From Chloroflexota bacterium (lineage in GTDB: Bacteria; Chloroflexota; Anaerolineae; 4572-78; J111), in the NCBI GenBank assembly GCA_003694775.1, contig RFJV01000768.1, positions 1-5,413 on the forward strand: a DNA stretch of 5,413 nucleotides. Direction: 5' to 3'. Shown in pieces: positions 1 to 5,413 of the stretch (positions within the stretch are counted from its first letter, which is position 1; every line of letters starts with the position of its first letter). The notes under the pieces were generated by a model, which searched no databases, had not been told where the DNA came from, and saw only the letters and a list, made by a program, of their open reading frames with translations. Position numbers and translations under genes: made by a program.

Positions 1-1598
1 CCCAGGGCAATAATCTCCTCGATGCTGTACTCTTCTTCGATATAGGCGGCCAGAATGCCGTCCAGGATGTCGTACTCCGGCAGGGAGTCGGTATCTTTCT
101 GGTCGGGGCGCAGTTCCGCGGACGGCGGTTTGACCAGCACGTTTTCCGGGATGACCGGGCCGATTTTTTCGTTGCGGTAGCGGGCCAGCCGGTAGACCAG
201 CGTTTTGGGCACATCCTTGATGACCGCAAACCCGCCGGCCATGTCGCCGTAAATGGTGGCGTACCCCACGGCCATCTCGCTCTTGTTGCCCGTGGTCAGC
301 ACCAGCCAGCCGAACTTGTTGCTGAGGGCCATCAGCACATTGCCCCTGGCCCGGCTCTGCAGGTTTTCCTCGGCCTCGTTGGGCGGCGCGTCGCCAAAAA
401 CGCCGGCCAGCATCTCCAGATAGGCCTGGTAAGCCGGCTCAATGGGGATGACCTCGGTGCGGATGCCCAGCCGGCGGGCCAGTTCCGCGGCGTCGCTTTT
501 GGAATGGTCGGAGGAGTAGCGGGAGGGCATCAGCACGCCGATAACGTTCTCCGGCCCCAGTGCGTCCGCGGCAATGGCCGCCACCAGCGAGCTGTCGATA
601 CCGCCGGAAAGGCCCATCGTCACCTTGCGGAAGCCGTTCTTGTGTACGTAGTCGCGGGTTGCCAGCACCAGCGCCCGGTACACCTCCTCCTCCGGCGCCA
701 GCGGCGGGGCCAACTGCACCGGGACGGGCGGACGCGTGCCCGGCGCCGGCTCCAGCGGCGGCAGGTCGACATGCGTAAAGCGGGCGGCCACCGCCTTGCC
801 CAGGCTGTCTTTGCGCCGGCGGGGGTCGCGCAATCGCTGGCGGAACACGTTGCCCATGTTGACATCCACCAGCAGGAAATCCTCCTCAAACGAGCGGGCA
901 CGGGCCAGCACGGTGCCCCGCTCGTCCACCACCAGACTGCTCCCGTCGAAGACCAGTTCATCCTGGCCGCCCACCAGGTTGCAGAACGCGACCACGGCCA
1001 CGTTATCCACAGCACGGGTGGACAGCATCCGCTCGCGGGCCTGGATTTTGCCGCTCTGGTACGGCGAGGCAGAAATGTTGACCAGCAGTTCCGCGCCCGC
1101 GGCGGCCTGCGCTTCCGGCGGGCCAACCGGATACCAGATGTCCTCGCACACACTGACTCCAAAGCAGACCGACCCGCCACCCGCCCGCGGCAGGTCGAAC
1201 AGAACCGGCGTGTCGCCCTGGGCAAAGTAGCGGTCCTCGTCAAAAACGGCGTAGTTGGGAAGCAGGGTCTTGTGGTAGATTCCGGCCAGCGCGCCGTTGT
1301 GCAGGATGGCCGCGGCGTTGTACAGGTCGTCATGCCGGTGGACAAAGCCCACCACCGCGGTCAGGCCGCGGGTGTGGGGGAGCAGTTCCTGCAAGGCCGA
1401 CCAGTTGGCCGCGGCAAAGCCCGGTTTGAGGAGCAGGTCTTCGGGCGGATAGCCGGCCAGGGTTAGCTCCGGAAAAATCACGATGTCTGCGGCCTGGGAG
1501 CGGGCGCGGTCCAGCGCGGCCCGGACCTTTTCGGCGTTGCCGGCGATGTCGCCGACGGTAAGGTTCAGTTGAGCCAGGGCCAGACGAATCCGAAACAT
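1..1598 (-). CDS. nadE: Glutamine-dependent NAD+ synthetase, C-terminus beyond the window
   Basis: This enzyme makes NAD+ from deamido-NAD+ using ATP and glutamine-derived ammonia, the last step of NAD biosynthesis, in the cytosol. The 532 complete codons show an N-terminal nitrilase-type glutaminase domain (about residues 1-260) followed by an NAD synthase domain (about 290 onward). The glutaminase triad is visible as Glu44 (FPELTLAGYPPEDL), Lys110 (YHKTLLPNY) and Cys151 (SVCEDIW). The synthase domain has the ATP PP-loop SGGIDSS at 331-337 and the TTGNKSE motif at 435-441. The frame is open at window base 1. Judged from family length, about 40-60 C-terminal residues are missing. The ATG at 1596-1598 was chosen because GGAGGTGG (1601-1608) lies just upstream and the protein begins with the expected MFRIRLALAQLN strand. 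A terminator-like hairpin sits immediately upstream and no separate promoter is visible, so expression may depend on read-through from the regulator genes. Identity is very secure. Confidence 0.97.
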   Translation of the reverse strand, partial: MFRIRLALAQLNLTVGDIAGNAEKVRAALDRARSQAADIVIFPELTLAGYPPEDLLLKPGFAAANWSALQELLPHTRGLTAVVGFVHRHDDLYNAAAILHNGALAGIYHKTLLPNYAVFDEDRYFAQGDTPVLFDLPRAGGGSVCFGVSVCEDIWYPVGPPEAQAAAGAELLVNISASPYQSGKIQARERMLSTRAVDNVAVVAFCNLVGGQDELVFDGSSLVVDERGTVLARARSFEEDFLLVDVNMGNVFRQRLRDPRRRKDSLGKAVAARFTHVDLPPLEPAPGTRPPVPVQLAPPLAPEEEVYRALVLATRDYVHKNGFRKVTMGLSGGIDSSLVAAIAADALGPENVIGVLMPSRYSSDHSKSDAAELARRLGIRTEVIPIEPAYQAYLEMLAGVFGDAPPNEAEENLQSRARGNVLMALSNKFGWLVLTTGNKSEMAVGYATIYGDMAGGFAVIKDVPKTLVYRLARYRNEKIGPVIPENVLVKPPSAELRPDQKDTDSLPEYDILDGILAAYIEEEYSIEEIIAL

Positions 1599-1614
1599 TG
1601 CCACCTCCAAATGC

Positions 1615-1675
1615 AAAAAGGGCGTGCCGCGGGGCCGGGGCAGGGCTACCTGCCGCGCTGGCCGGACGGCACGCC
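1615..1675 (-). terminator. Intrinsic terminator-like hairpin between the ANTAR regulator and nadE
   Basis: Read on the minus strand, a 9-bp perfect GC-rich stem (GGCGTGCCG at 1667-1675 with CGGCACGCC at 1621-1629) encloses 37 nt. Within this loop, GGCC can pair with GGCC, and a 6-bp hairpin GGCAGG/CCTGCC (1639-1654) closes on a 4-nt loop. The outer stem is followed by C and then five T residues (1615-1619). This is the standard layout of a Rho-independent terminator for the fmt-kinase-regulator unit. It lies 31 bp after the regulator stop codon and the T-run ends about 17 bp before the nadE start, so it may act as a conditional terminator in the nadE leader. The T-run is short, so read-through is plausible. 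Confidence 0.75.
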
Positions 1676-1705
1676 GGAATGGGGATAGGGGATATCAGGC
1701 AGAAA

Positions 1706-2290
1706 TCAGTCCTGGTTGGCCTGCGCCGCCAGGATAATGGCTTCGGCCACCTCTTTCATGGGGCGGCGCGTGTTCATGCTCATCTTCTGGATTTTGCGGA
1801 AGGCCTCGGCCTCGGTCAGTCCCTGGGTGTCCATCAAAATTCCTTTGGCCCGGTCCACCAGCTTGCGGGTTTCCAGGGCCTTCTGCAGGTCCTGCACTTC
1901 CTGCTGCATCATGCGGAATTCCTTGAACCGGGAGGTTGCCACTTCGATGGCCGGGGCCAGGTCCAGCTCGCGGAACGGCTTGACCAGATAGCCGACCACG
2001 CCGGCCTCTTTGGCCCGGTCCACCAGTTCTTTCTGGCCATAGGCGGTCAGCAGGAGAACGGGGGCAATCTGCTCCTCGGTCAGGATTTTGGCGGCTTCGA
2101 TGCCGTCCATGTCGGGCATTTTGATGTCCATAATGACCAGGTCGGGTTTCAGCTCGCGGGCCAGATTGACCGCGCTGCGGCCGTCCCCCACCTCACCGAC
2201 CACCAGGTAGCCCAGGTTGGTCAGCATTTCCTTCAAATCGGTTCTGACGATTGACTCGTCATCGGCTATGATGATTCGTGTTCTTTCCAC
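1706..2290 (-). CDS. ANTAR-domain response regulator (PdtaR/EutV-like RNA-binding antiterminator)
   Basis: This 194-residue cytosolic regulator has an N-terminal receiver domain (about 4-120). The acidic pair Asp10/Asp11, phosphoacceptor Asp55 (VIMDIKMPDMDG), Thr82 (LLLTAYG) and Lys104 (LVKPF) are all present, so it should be phosphorylatable. A coiled-coil-like linker (about 120-140) leads to a C-terminal ANTAR domain (about 138-190) with the LVDRAKGILMD and GLTEAEAFRKIQ signatures. ANTAR domains, as in EutV, NasR, AmiR and mycobacterial PdtaR, bind RNA hairpins and favour antitermination; no DNA-binding domain is seen. The start is a GTG (2288-2290) preceded by a GAGGTGAGGAAGG-like ribosome site inside the kinase gene. 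The 25-bp overlap with the kinase suggests translational coupling and makes that kinase the obvious partner. The RNA target is unknown; the nadE leader just downstream is one candidate. Length is normal for the family. Confidence 0.95.
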   Translation of the reverse strand: MERTRIIIADDESIVRTDLKEMLTNLGYLVVGEVGDGRSAVNLARELKPDLVIMDIKMPDMDGIEAAKILTEEQIAPVLLLTAYGQKELVDRAKEAGVVGYLVKPFRELDLAPAIEVATSRFKEFRMMQQEVQDLQKALETRKLVDRAKGILMDTQGLTEAEAFRKIQKMSMNTRRPMKEVAEAIILAAQANQD

Positions 2291-3837
2291 CCTTCCTCAC
2301 CTCGAAATATAGATTTTGGGAATTTTATCGTAACCGACAAACCCTCGGTATCCGGGTTTGGGCCAAGCTGGAGCTGGCCGCGCAGGTCCCCCTCGACCAG
2401 GGTTTTGATAATTTGCAGTCCCATACTGCCGGACTGTTCAATATCAAACTCTTTGGGAAGTCCCTCCCCGTTATCTACCACGTTAATAATAACCTCGTCG
2501 CCCGTATCCGCCAAATTGAGGCGGATAAAGCCCGATTTTTTGCGGGCAAAACCATGCTCCAGCGAGTTCTGAAGCAGTTCGTTGACAATCAGGGAGCAGG
2601 CGGTGGCCTGACGAGCAGGCAGGTAAACCTTGTCGCCGTTCAGCTCCAGGCGGATGTCCTGTTCCGGGCTGAGCATACCGTACTGAAACTGGGTGATAAT
2701 GCGCTGGCAAACATCCTTGATGTTGATGATGCTGGAGCTTTCGCTCGACAGAAATTCGTGGATGACGGCCACACTCAAAATGCGCGACAGAGCCTCCTCC
2801 AGCGCCTGCCGGGCCTCATCGGACTGCACCCGGCGGGCCTGCATCCGCAGGAGGCCGGCAATGGTTTGCAGATTGTTTTTGACGCGATGATGCACTTCCT
2901 GAATCATCGCGTTTTTTACCCGAATTTCCTGGTCCTGCCGGCGCTCCTCGGTGGCATCGTGGATGGCAAAAATAACACCGTACGGTCTGGAGCGGGGCGA
3001 AAGAGGGCTGAAGTTCTTTACCCAGGGCCAGAGCATCGGGGAAAACAGCCAGGAATAGGCCACCAGGGGGACGGCCTTGCTTATCCAGATGCGGTCGTTT
3101 TCTTCGGACTCCCGTTCGAGGCACTGCTGGCGGGTCACTGCTTCACGGCGCAAGGCTTCGGTATCGGTTTCAAAGGCAGACAGGGGACGGCCAACCAATG
3201 CCTCCCGGTAGCCAATTTTGCGGAACAAATTGGCTCCCACCCCGCTGGCGTAGCGGACAATGCCGTTATTGTCGACAAACAACAGCCCGTCCTGCTCCCC
3301 AAAGGGCGAGAGGGTTTCCGCGCCGTGCACCTGTCCGTACAACAGCATAGTCTGCAGGCGTTTCAGGGCACGCTGGTATACCTTACTGCGGTGGCGGTGG
3401 CGTTCGTACTCAATCAGGTTGGTTACCGCGACCAGGGCGGCGATAACCCGCGGTTTTTTCCGGGCGCTGGTTTCGGGCTGGCGGTAGCTAAAGGGGTTGG
3501 GGTAATAGATGGGCCAGGTCTGGCGAATGACCGGTGCACCTTCGCTGATGGTACTGCGGGTCTGTCCCTGGGGAGTGCCGGAAATCAAGGCCCGCAGGAC
3601 TTCGGGCCGCCTTCGGGCCGTCACAATGACCCCCTCGCGGCCTTTCAGATACACGTGGGCCAAAGAGTGGGGCCGCACGTGGCTGAGCACAATGGCCTCT
3701 TTGGCCGACAGCCGGCCATACAGCAGAAAATCGGCCCGGCTCAGGTCGGCCACAATCCGCATCTGCTGTTCAATGGTTTTCAGAAAGGCGATGCTTTCGG
3801 CATCCAGGTTCAGGCATTTATGGACAACATCTAGCAT
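2266..3837 (-). CDS. Soluble sensor histidine kinase, HisKA_2 type (PdtaS-like)
   Basis: This 523-residue kinase is the probable phosphodonor of the overlapping ANTAR regulator. Residues 1-150 resemble the GAF-like N-terminal domain found in PdtaS-type kinases, and about 180-298 form a PAS-like sensor region. A HisKA_2 dimerisation domain contains EVHHRVKNNLQTIAGLLRMQ (His316/His317, one of which is the phosphoacceptor). The HATPase domain has the N-box with Asn419 and Asn424, the G1 box DNGEG (455-459) and a G2-like GSMGLQ (470-475). No signal peptide or transmembrane helix is apparent, so it should sense a cytosolic signal; its identity cannot be read from sequence. The ATG at 3835-3837 lies 24 bp after the fmt stop codon and has only a weak Shine-Dalgarno sequence, suggesting coupling to fmt. 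A tetraloop-size inverted repeat (CCGG-ATAA-CCGG, 3847-3858) lies in that gap. A tryptophan-rich stretch at about 259-284 is unusual. Family assignment is firm; the ligand is not. Confidence 0.94.
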   Translation of the reverse strand: MLDVVHKCLNLDAESIAFLKTIEQQMRIVADLSRADFLLYGRLSAKEAIVLSHVRPHSLAHVYLKGREGVIVTARRRPEVLRALISGTPQGQTRSTISEGAPVIRQTWPIYYPNPFSYRQPETSARKKPRVIAALVAVTNLIEYERHRHRSKVYQRALKRLQTMLLYGQVHGAETLSPFGEQDGLLFVDNNGIVRYASGVGANLFRKIGYREALVGRPLSAFETDTEALRREAVTRQQCLERESEENDRIWISKAVPLVAYSWLFSPMLWPWVKNFSPLSPRSRPYGVIFAIHDATEERRQDQEIRVKNAMIQEVHHRVKNNLQTIAGLLRMQARRVQSDEARQALEEALSRILSVAVIHEFLSSESSSIINIKDVCQRIITQFQYGMLSPEQDIRLELNGDKVYLPARQATACSLIVNELLQNSLEHGFARKKSGFIRLNLADTGDEVIINVVDNGEGLPKEFDIEQSGSMGLQIIKTLVEGDLRGQLQLGPNPDTEGLSVTIKFPKSIFRGEEGWKEHESS

Positions 3838-3861
3838 GGGACAGTTCCGGTTATCCGGTGG

Positions 3862-4821
3862 CTACGACTCGCTGGATTGCTGACGCCCCAACGGCGCGGC
3901 CAGCAGGTCGGGCTGGCCGTTGAGCAAGTCCAGGGCCGACATCGGTTTTTTGCCCGGCGGCTGGACGGTTACCAGCTCCAGGGCGGCAGAGCCGGTCACG
4001 GCAAAAACGGCCCGCTGGTGCCGGAACAGACCGCCCGGCGGCAGGTTGTCCGGCGGGGTCACCTGCGGCGCCGGCCTGACCGCCAGGATTTTGATGGGGC
4101 CGCGCGGCCCCTCGGTAAATGCACCGGGCCAGGGGTAAAAGGCGCGCACGTGCCGGTCAATCTCTTCTGCCGGCCATTCCCAGTTGATACGGCCTTCTTC
4201 CTTTTTCAGACGCGGGGCCAGCGTGGCCTGACGGTCATCCTGCGGGCGGGGTTGAACAGTGCCGGCCAGCCAGCCGGACAGGGTTTCCAACAGCAATGCC
4301 GCACCGACTTCGGCCAGTTCTGCGGTGAGGGACTGGCGGGTGTGGTCCGGGCGGATAGGGACGGCTCGCTGGGCCAGGATAGGGCCGGTATCCAGTCCCT
4401 CGTCCATCAGCATAATGGTAATGCCGGTTTCCCTGTCGCCGGCGCGGATAGCCGCGGCCACCGGCGCGGCCCCGCGCCAGCGCGGCAGAAGGGAGGCGTG
4501 CACGTTGATACAGCCTTTCGGGGGCAGGTTCAGCACGTCGGCCTGCAGAATCTGGCCGAATGCGGCCACCACAATCACCTCCGGCTGAAATTCGGCCAGT
4601 TCGGCCACGGCCTGGGGGGTTTTCAGGGTGGAGGGCTGGAGCACCGGCACGCCGGCGGCCTCGGCCACCAGCTTCACCGGCGATGGGGTCAGCTTCCGGC
4701 CCCGGCCGCTGGGCCGGTCGGGCTGGGTAACTACTGCCGCAACTTCATGTTCACTTTTCAGGAGCGCTCTCAAAGTGGGTACAGCAAAATCGGGCGTACC
4801 CATAAAGATAATCCGGGCCAA
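3862..4821 (-). CDS. fmt: Methionyl-tRNA formyltransferase
   Basis: Fmt transfers a formyl group from 10-formyl-tetrahydrofolate to Met-tRNA(fMet), producing the initiator tRNA for bacterial translation. The 319-residue length is normal. The N-terminal formyltransferase domain starts with MARIIFMGTPDFAVPTL. It carries the folate-site motif SLLPRWRGAAP (110-120) and the catalytic residues Asn106, His108 and Asp144, matching Asn108, His110 and Asp146 of the E. coli enzyme. The C-terminal tRNA-binding domain (about 205-319) contains AFYPWPGAF and ends in the typical GKKPMSALDLLNG segment. The start is a TTG (4819-4821) five bases after GGAGGG (4827-4832); the next in-frame ATG (codon 7) would remove the first strand of the Rossmann-type fold. 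fmt often follows def (peptide deformylase) in other bacteria, but no def is seen upstream here. It appears to have its own promoter and to be the first gene of the unit that includes the kinase and regulator. Confidence 0.98.
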   Translation of the reverse strand: MARIIFMGTPDFAVPTLRALLKSEHEVAAVVTQPDRPSGRGRKLTPSPVKLVAEAAGVPVLQPSTLKTPQAVAELAEFQPEVIVVAAFGQILQADVLNLPPKGCINVHASLLPRWRGAAPVAAAIRAGDRETGITIMLMDEGLDTGPILAQRAVPIRPDHTRQSLTAELAEVGAALLLETLSGWLAGTVQPRPQDDRQATLAPRLKKEEGRINWEWPAEEIDRHVRAFYPWPGAFTEGPRGPIKILAVRPAPQVTPPDNLPPGGLFRHQRAVFAVTGSAALELVTVQPPGKKPMSALDLLNGQPDLLAAPLGRQQSSES

Positions 4822-4869
4822 AAATGCCCTCCTTTATGTGCAACTTTTCTAAGGCAAGAAACGTAGTGT

Positions 4870-4899
4870 ATGATAGCATAATCCGCCCGGAATCAGCAA
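4870..4899 (-). promoter_or_regulatory. Putative sigma-A-type promoter for fmt and the downstream kinase-regulator genes
   Basis: On the minus strand, TTGCTG (4894-4899) and TATCAT (4870-4875) are separated by 18 bp. They lie in a locally AT-rich patch about 50 bp before the TTG start of fmt. Transcription would begin near 4863, giving a leader of roughly 40 nt that includes the GGAGGG ribosome site. The -35 matches the TTGACA consensus at four of six positions and the -10 matches TATAAT at five of six. Position and spacing are good, but no experiment supports it. Confidence 0.5.
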
Positions 4900-4924
4900 T
4901 TTTACCGGGATTGTCCTGTTATGG

Positions 4925-4954
4925 TTGACATATAATTCAAATTTATGATAGAAT
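4925..4954 (+). promoter_or_regulatory. Strong sigma-A-like promoter pointing rightward, no gene assigned
   Basis: On the plus strand, a perfect -35 hexamer TTGACA (4925-4930) is followed after 18 bp by TAGAAT (4949-4954), which matches the TATAAT consensus at five of six positions. The spacer and flanks are very AT-rich compared with the rest of the window. Transcription would start near 4961 and run away from fmt. The -35 elements of this and the fmt promoter lie only about 25 bp apart, forming a divergent promoter region. No convincing coding sequence follows, so it may drive a small RNA, serve a gene that has decayed, or be fortuitous. Confidence 0.5.
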
Positions 4955-4960
4955 ATAAAG

Positions 4961-5035
4961 GATTGGGGCACTGGAGACTTTTTCTCCGATGCCAATACGG
5001 AGCGGGATTGGGTAAACTTTCCGCCCCCTATCACC
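4961..5035 (+). other. Structured segment after the rightward promoter, possible small RNA start
   Basis: Beginning at the predicted start of the plus-strand transcript there are two successive hairpins. In the first, ATTGG plus CA pairs with TGCCAAT across a two-base bulge (about 4963-4996) and encloses GGAG/CTCC with a T-rich loop. In the second, GCGGGA pairs with TTCCGC, allowing one G-U pair (about 5003-5025). I recognise no known RNA family here (not SRP RNA, 6S RNA or tRNA) and see no clear terminator downstream. The call rests only on promoter position and foldability, so it is weak. Confidence 0.22.
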
Positions 5036-5128
5036 CTTCCACCTGCTGTCATCCACTGCCATCACTTCTTCCCCCCTCATCACTTGTACCCAAAAGGGTT
5101 TTCCGCCTGCGCCACGGCAACGATGAAT

Positions 5129-5147
5129 ACCTGTACCGGGTACAGGT
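5129..5147. repeat. 19-bp perfect palindrome with single-base centre
   Basis: ACCTGTACC and GGTACAGGT are exact reverse complements around a central G (5138). On DNA it has the form of an operator for a dimeric protein; as RNA it would form a hairpin of 7-8 bp with a tiny loop. It lies 175 bp downstream of the rightward promoter and is not followed by a T-run, so it is not an intrinsic terminator. I recognise no specific regulator for it. Confidence 0.6.
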
Positions 5148-5166
5148 GTAAGGGCGACCGGCGGGG

Positions 5167-5219
5167 CGTCCCGACGGAAACTGTATTTCCAAAGGAGTCG
5201 GACAGTCCCGGTCGGGACG
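5167..5219. repeat. Imperfect inverted repeat with 17-bp arms, REP-like
   Basis: The arm at 5167-5183 (starting CGTCCCGAC) pairs with the arm at 5203-5219 (ending GTCGGGACG) at 14 of 17 positions, across a 19-nt loop. The outer nine base pairs are perfect. The left side abuts a GGGCGACCGGC-like sequence, a pattern common in intergenic palindromic repeats of GC-rich bacteria. No function is evident. Confidence 0.55.
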
Positions 5220-5229
5220 ACAACGCGAA

Positions 5230-5329
5230 TGAAAATTTGGTAGCCCCGGCATCCCAATGCCGGGCGGGTCAGGCAACCACCCCGGCGGGCATTGGGATGC
5301 CCCGCCTACGGGGTAAACAGCAATTTTCA
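5230..5329. repeat. 100-bp two-armed inverted repeat element, MITE/REP-pair-like
   Basis: The outermost arms TGAAAATT (5230-5237) and AATTTTCA (5322-5329) are perfect inverted repeats. Inside them GTAG (5240-5243) mirrors CTAC (5306-5309), and a 14-bp perfect arm GGCATCCCAATGCC (5248-5261) mirrors GGCATTGGGATGCC (5288-5301). Each 14-bp arm is itself a small palindrome, GGCAT-CCCA-ATGCC, so the element is two inverted copies of a palindromic unit about 30 bp long, like a paired REP. It encodes nothing plausible. Copy number elsewhere in the genome is unknown, so its mobile nature is an inference. Confidence 0.65.
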
Positions 5330-5384
5330 CAGAATCCGGTAAAAGTCAAGGGTCAAATTTGGCGTAGAAAAAATCGAAATCAAG

Positions 5385-5406
5385 GCAGGGGGCAACGCCC
5401 CGCTGC
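5385..5406 (-). repeat. GC-rich hairpin at the right window edge, possible leftward terminator
   Basis: GCAG plus GGGGC (5385-5393) pairs with GCCCC and CTGC (5397-5401 and 5403-5406) around a 3-nt loop, with one bulged base. On the minus strand a run of six T residues (5368-5373) follows, but 11 nt beyond the stem, which is too far for a textbook intrinsic terminator. It could mark the end of a leftward gene lying beyond the window, or be another member of the local repeat cluster. Confidence 0.3.
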
Positions 5407-5413
5407 TTATGAA

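Larger units (their letters stand above)
4955..5413. other. Intergenic stretch without a supported gene, rich in inverted repeats
   Basis: No open reading frame here combines a credible start, ribosome site and recognisable protein. The part at about 5028-5090 is pyrimidine-rich on the plus strand, with repeated CATCAC/CATCCAC-like words. From 5129 to the window end, inverted repeats follow one another: a 19-bp palindrome, a 53-bp stem-loop, a 100-bp two-armed element and a GC hairpin at the edge. Base composition and layout resemble intergenic REP or MITE-like repeats rather than decayed coding sequence, but no copy elsewhere can be checked from this window. Confidence 0.6.

Noticed and set aside
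504..1466. A 320-codon plus-strand open frame
   Set aside because: It lies opposite nadE, whose catalytic motifs are intact on the minus strand. The plus-strand product is rich in Arg, His and Gly without any recognisable domain, as expected for an antisense shadow in GC-rich DNA.
1629..1667. A canonical ANTAR RNA motif (two hairpins with hexaloops having A at position 1 and G at position 4) in the nadE leader
   Set aside because: The inner hairpin has a 4-nt loop, or a 6-nt loop beginning with G if its last pair opens. The AGCGC segment can only form a 3-bp stem with a five-base loop. No second matching hairpin is present upstream.
2278..3834. A 518-codon plus-strand open frame almost as long as the kinase gene
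   Set aside because: It mirrors the kinase in the opposite strand and shows no domain. The minus-strand reading has clear HisKA_2 and HATPase motifs. Long antisense frames are common in GC-rich genes.
3877..4866. A 329-codon plus-strand open frame over fmt
   Set aside because: It is an antisense shadow of fmt, with low-complexity Gly/Gln/Arg-rich sequence and no plausible ribosome site or domain.
4945..5151. A 68-codon plus-strand frame following the rightward promoter
   Set aside because: Its ATG lies inside the promoter spacer next to the -10 element, so a transcript from that promoter would not contain the start codon. It has no ribosome site, and the product is Pro/Ser/Leu-rich low complexity without family resemblance.
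5049..5330. A 93-codon minus-strand frame through the repeat cluster
   Set aside because: Most of it translates the inverted repeats themselves and gives a Pro/Gly/Arg-rich product with no recognisable domain or ribosome site.
5230..5406. A CRISPR array
   Set aside because: The repeats are inverted pairs, not direct repeats with regular unique spacers.

Overview
This 5.4 kb window is GC-rich bacterial chromosome. All four recognisable genes lie on the minus strand, so transcription runs from right to left. The order in that direction is fmt (methionyl-tRNA formyltransferase), a soluble PdtaS-type sensor histidine kinase, its ANTAR-type response regulator, and nadE (glutamine-dependent NAD+ synthetase, cut by the left window edge). 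Several features suggest a high-GC member of the Bacillota (Clostridia-like): strong GGAGG-type Shine-Dalgarno sequences, TTG and GTG starts, sigma-A-like promoters in AT-rich patches, and a PdtaS/ANTAR pair. This placement is an inference, and an actinobacterial or other origin is not excluded.

Layout from right to left: 4955-5413 has no credible gene and is packed with inverted repeats. Around 4870-4954 are two divergent promoter-like sequences, one facing fmt and one facing the repeat-rich stretch. fmt occupies 3862-4821. The kinase follows after 24 bp (2266-3837), and the response regulator overlaps the kinase end by 25 bp (1706-2290). A strong intrinsic terminator-like hairpin with a T-run (1615-1675) sits in the 107-bp gap before nadE (1-1598, incomplete).

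How the parts fit: fmt, the kinase and the regulator look like one transcription unit. The kinase is predicted to sense a cytosolic signal through its N-terminal GAF-like and PAS regions, autophosphorylate in a HisKA_2 domain, and pass phosphate to Asp55 of the regulator. ANTAR domains bind RNA hairpins and promote antitermination, so the regulator probably acts after transcription has begun. The most interesting arrangement is that the terminator hairpin lies only about 17 bp before the nadE start and I see no promoter between the two. nadE may therefore depend on read-through of a terminator next to a gene for an antiterminator-type regulator. I could not find the canonical ANTAR double-hexaloop RNA motif there, so this remains a hypothesis.
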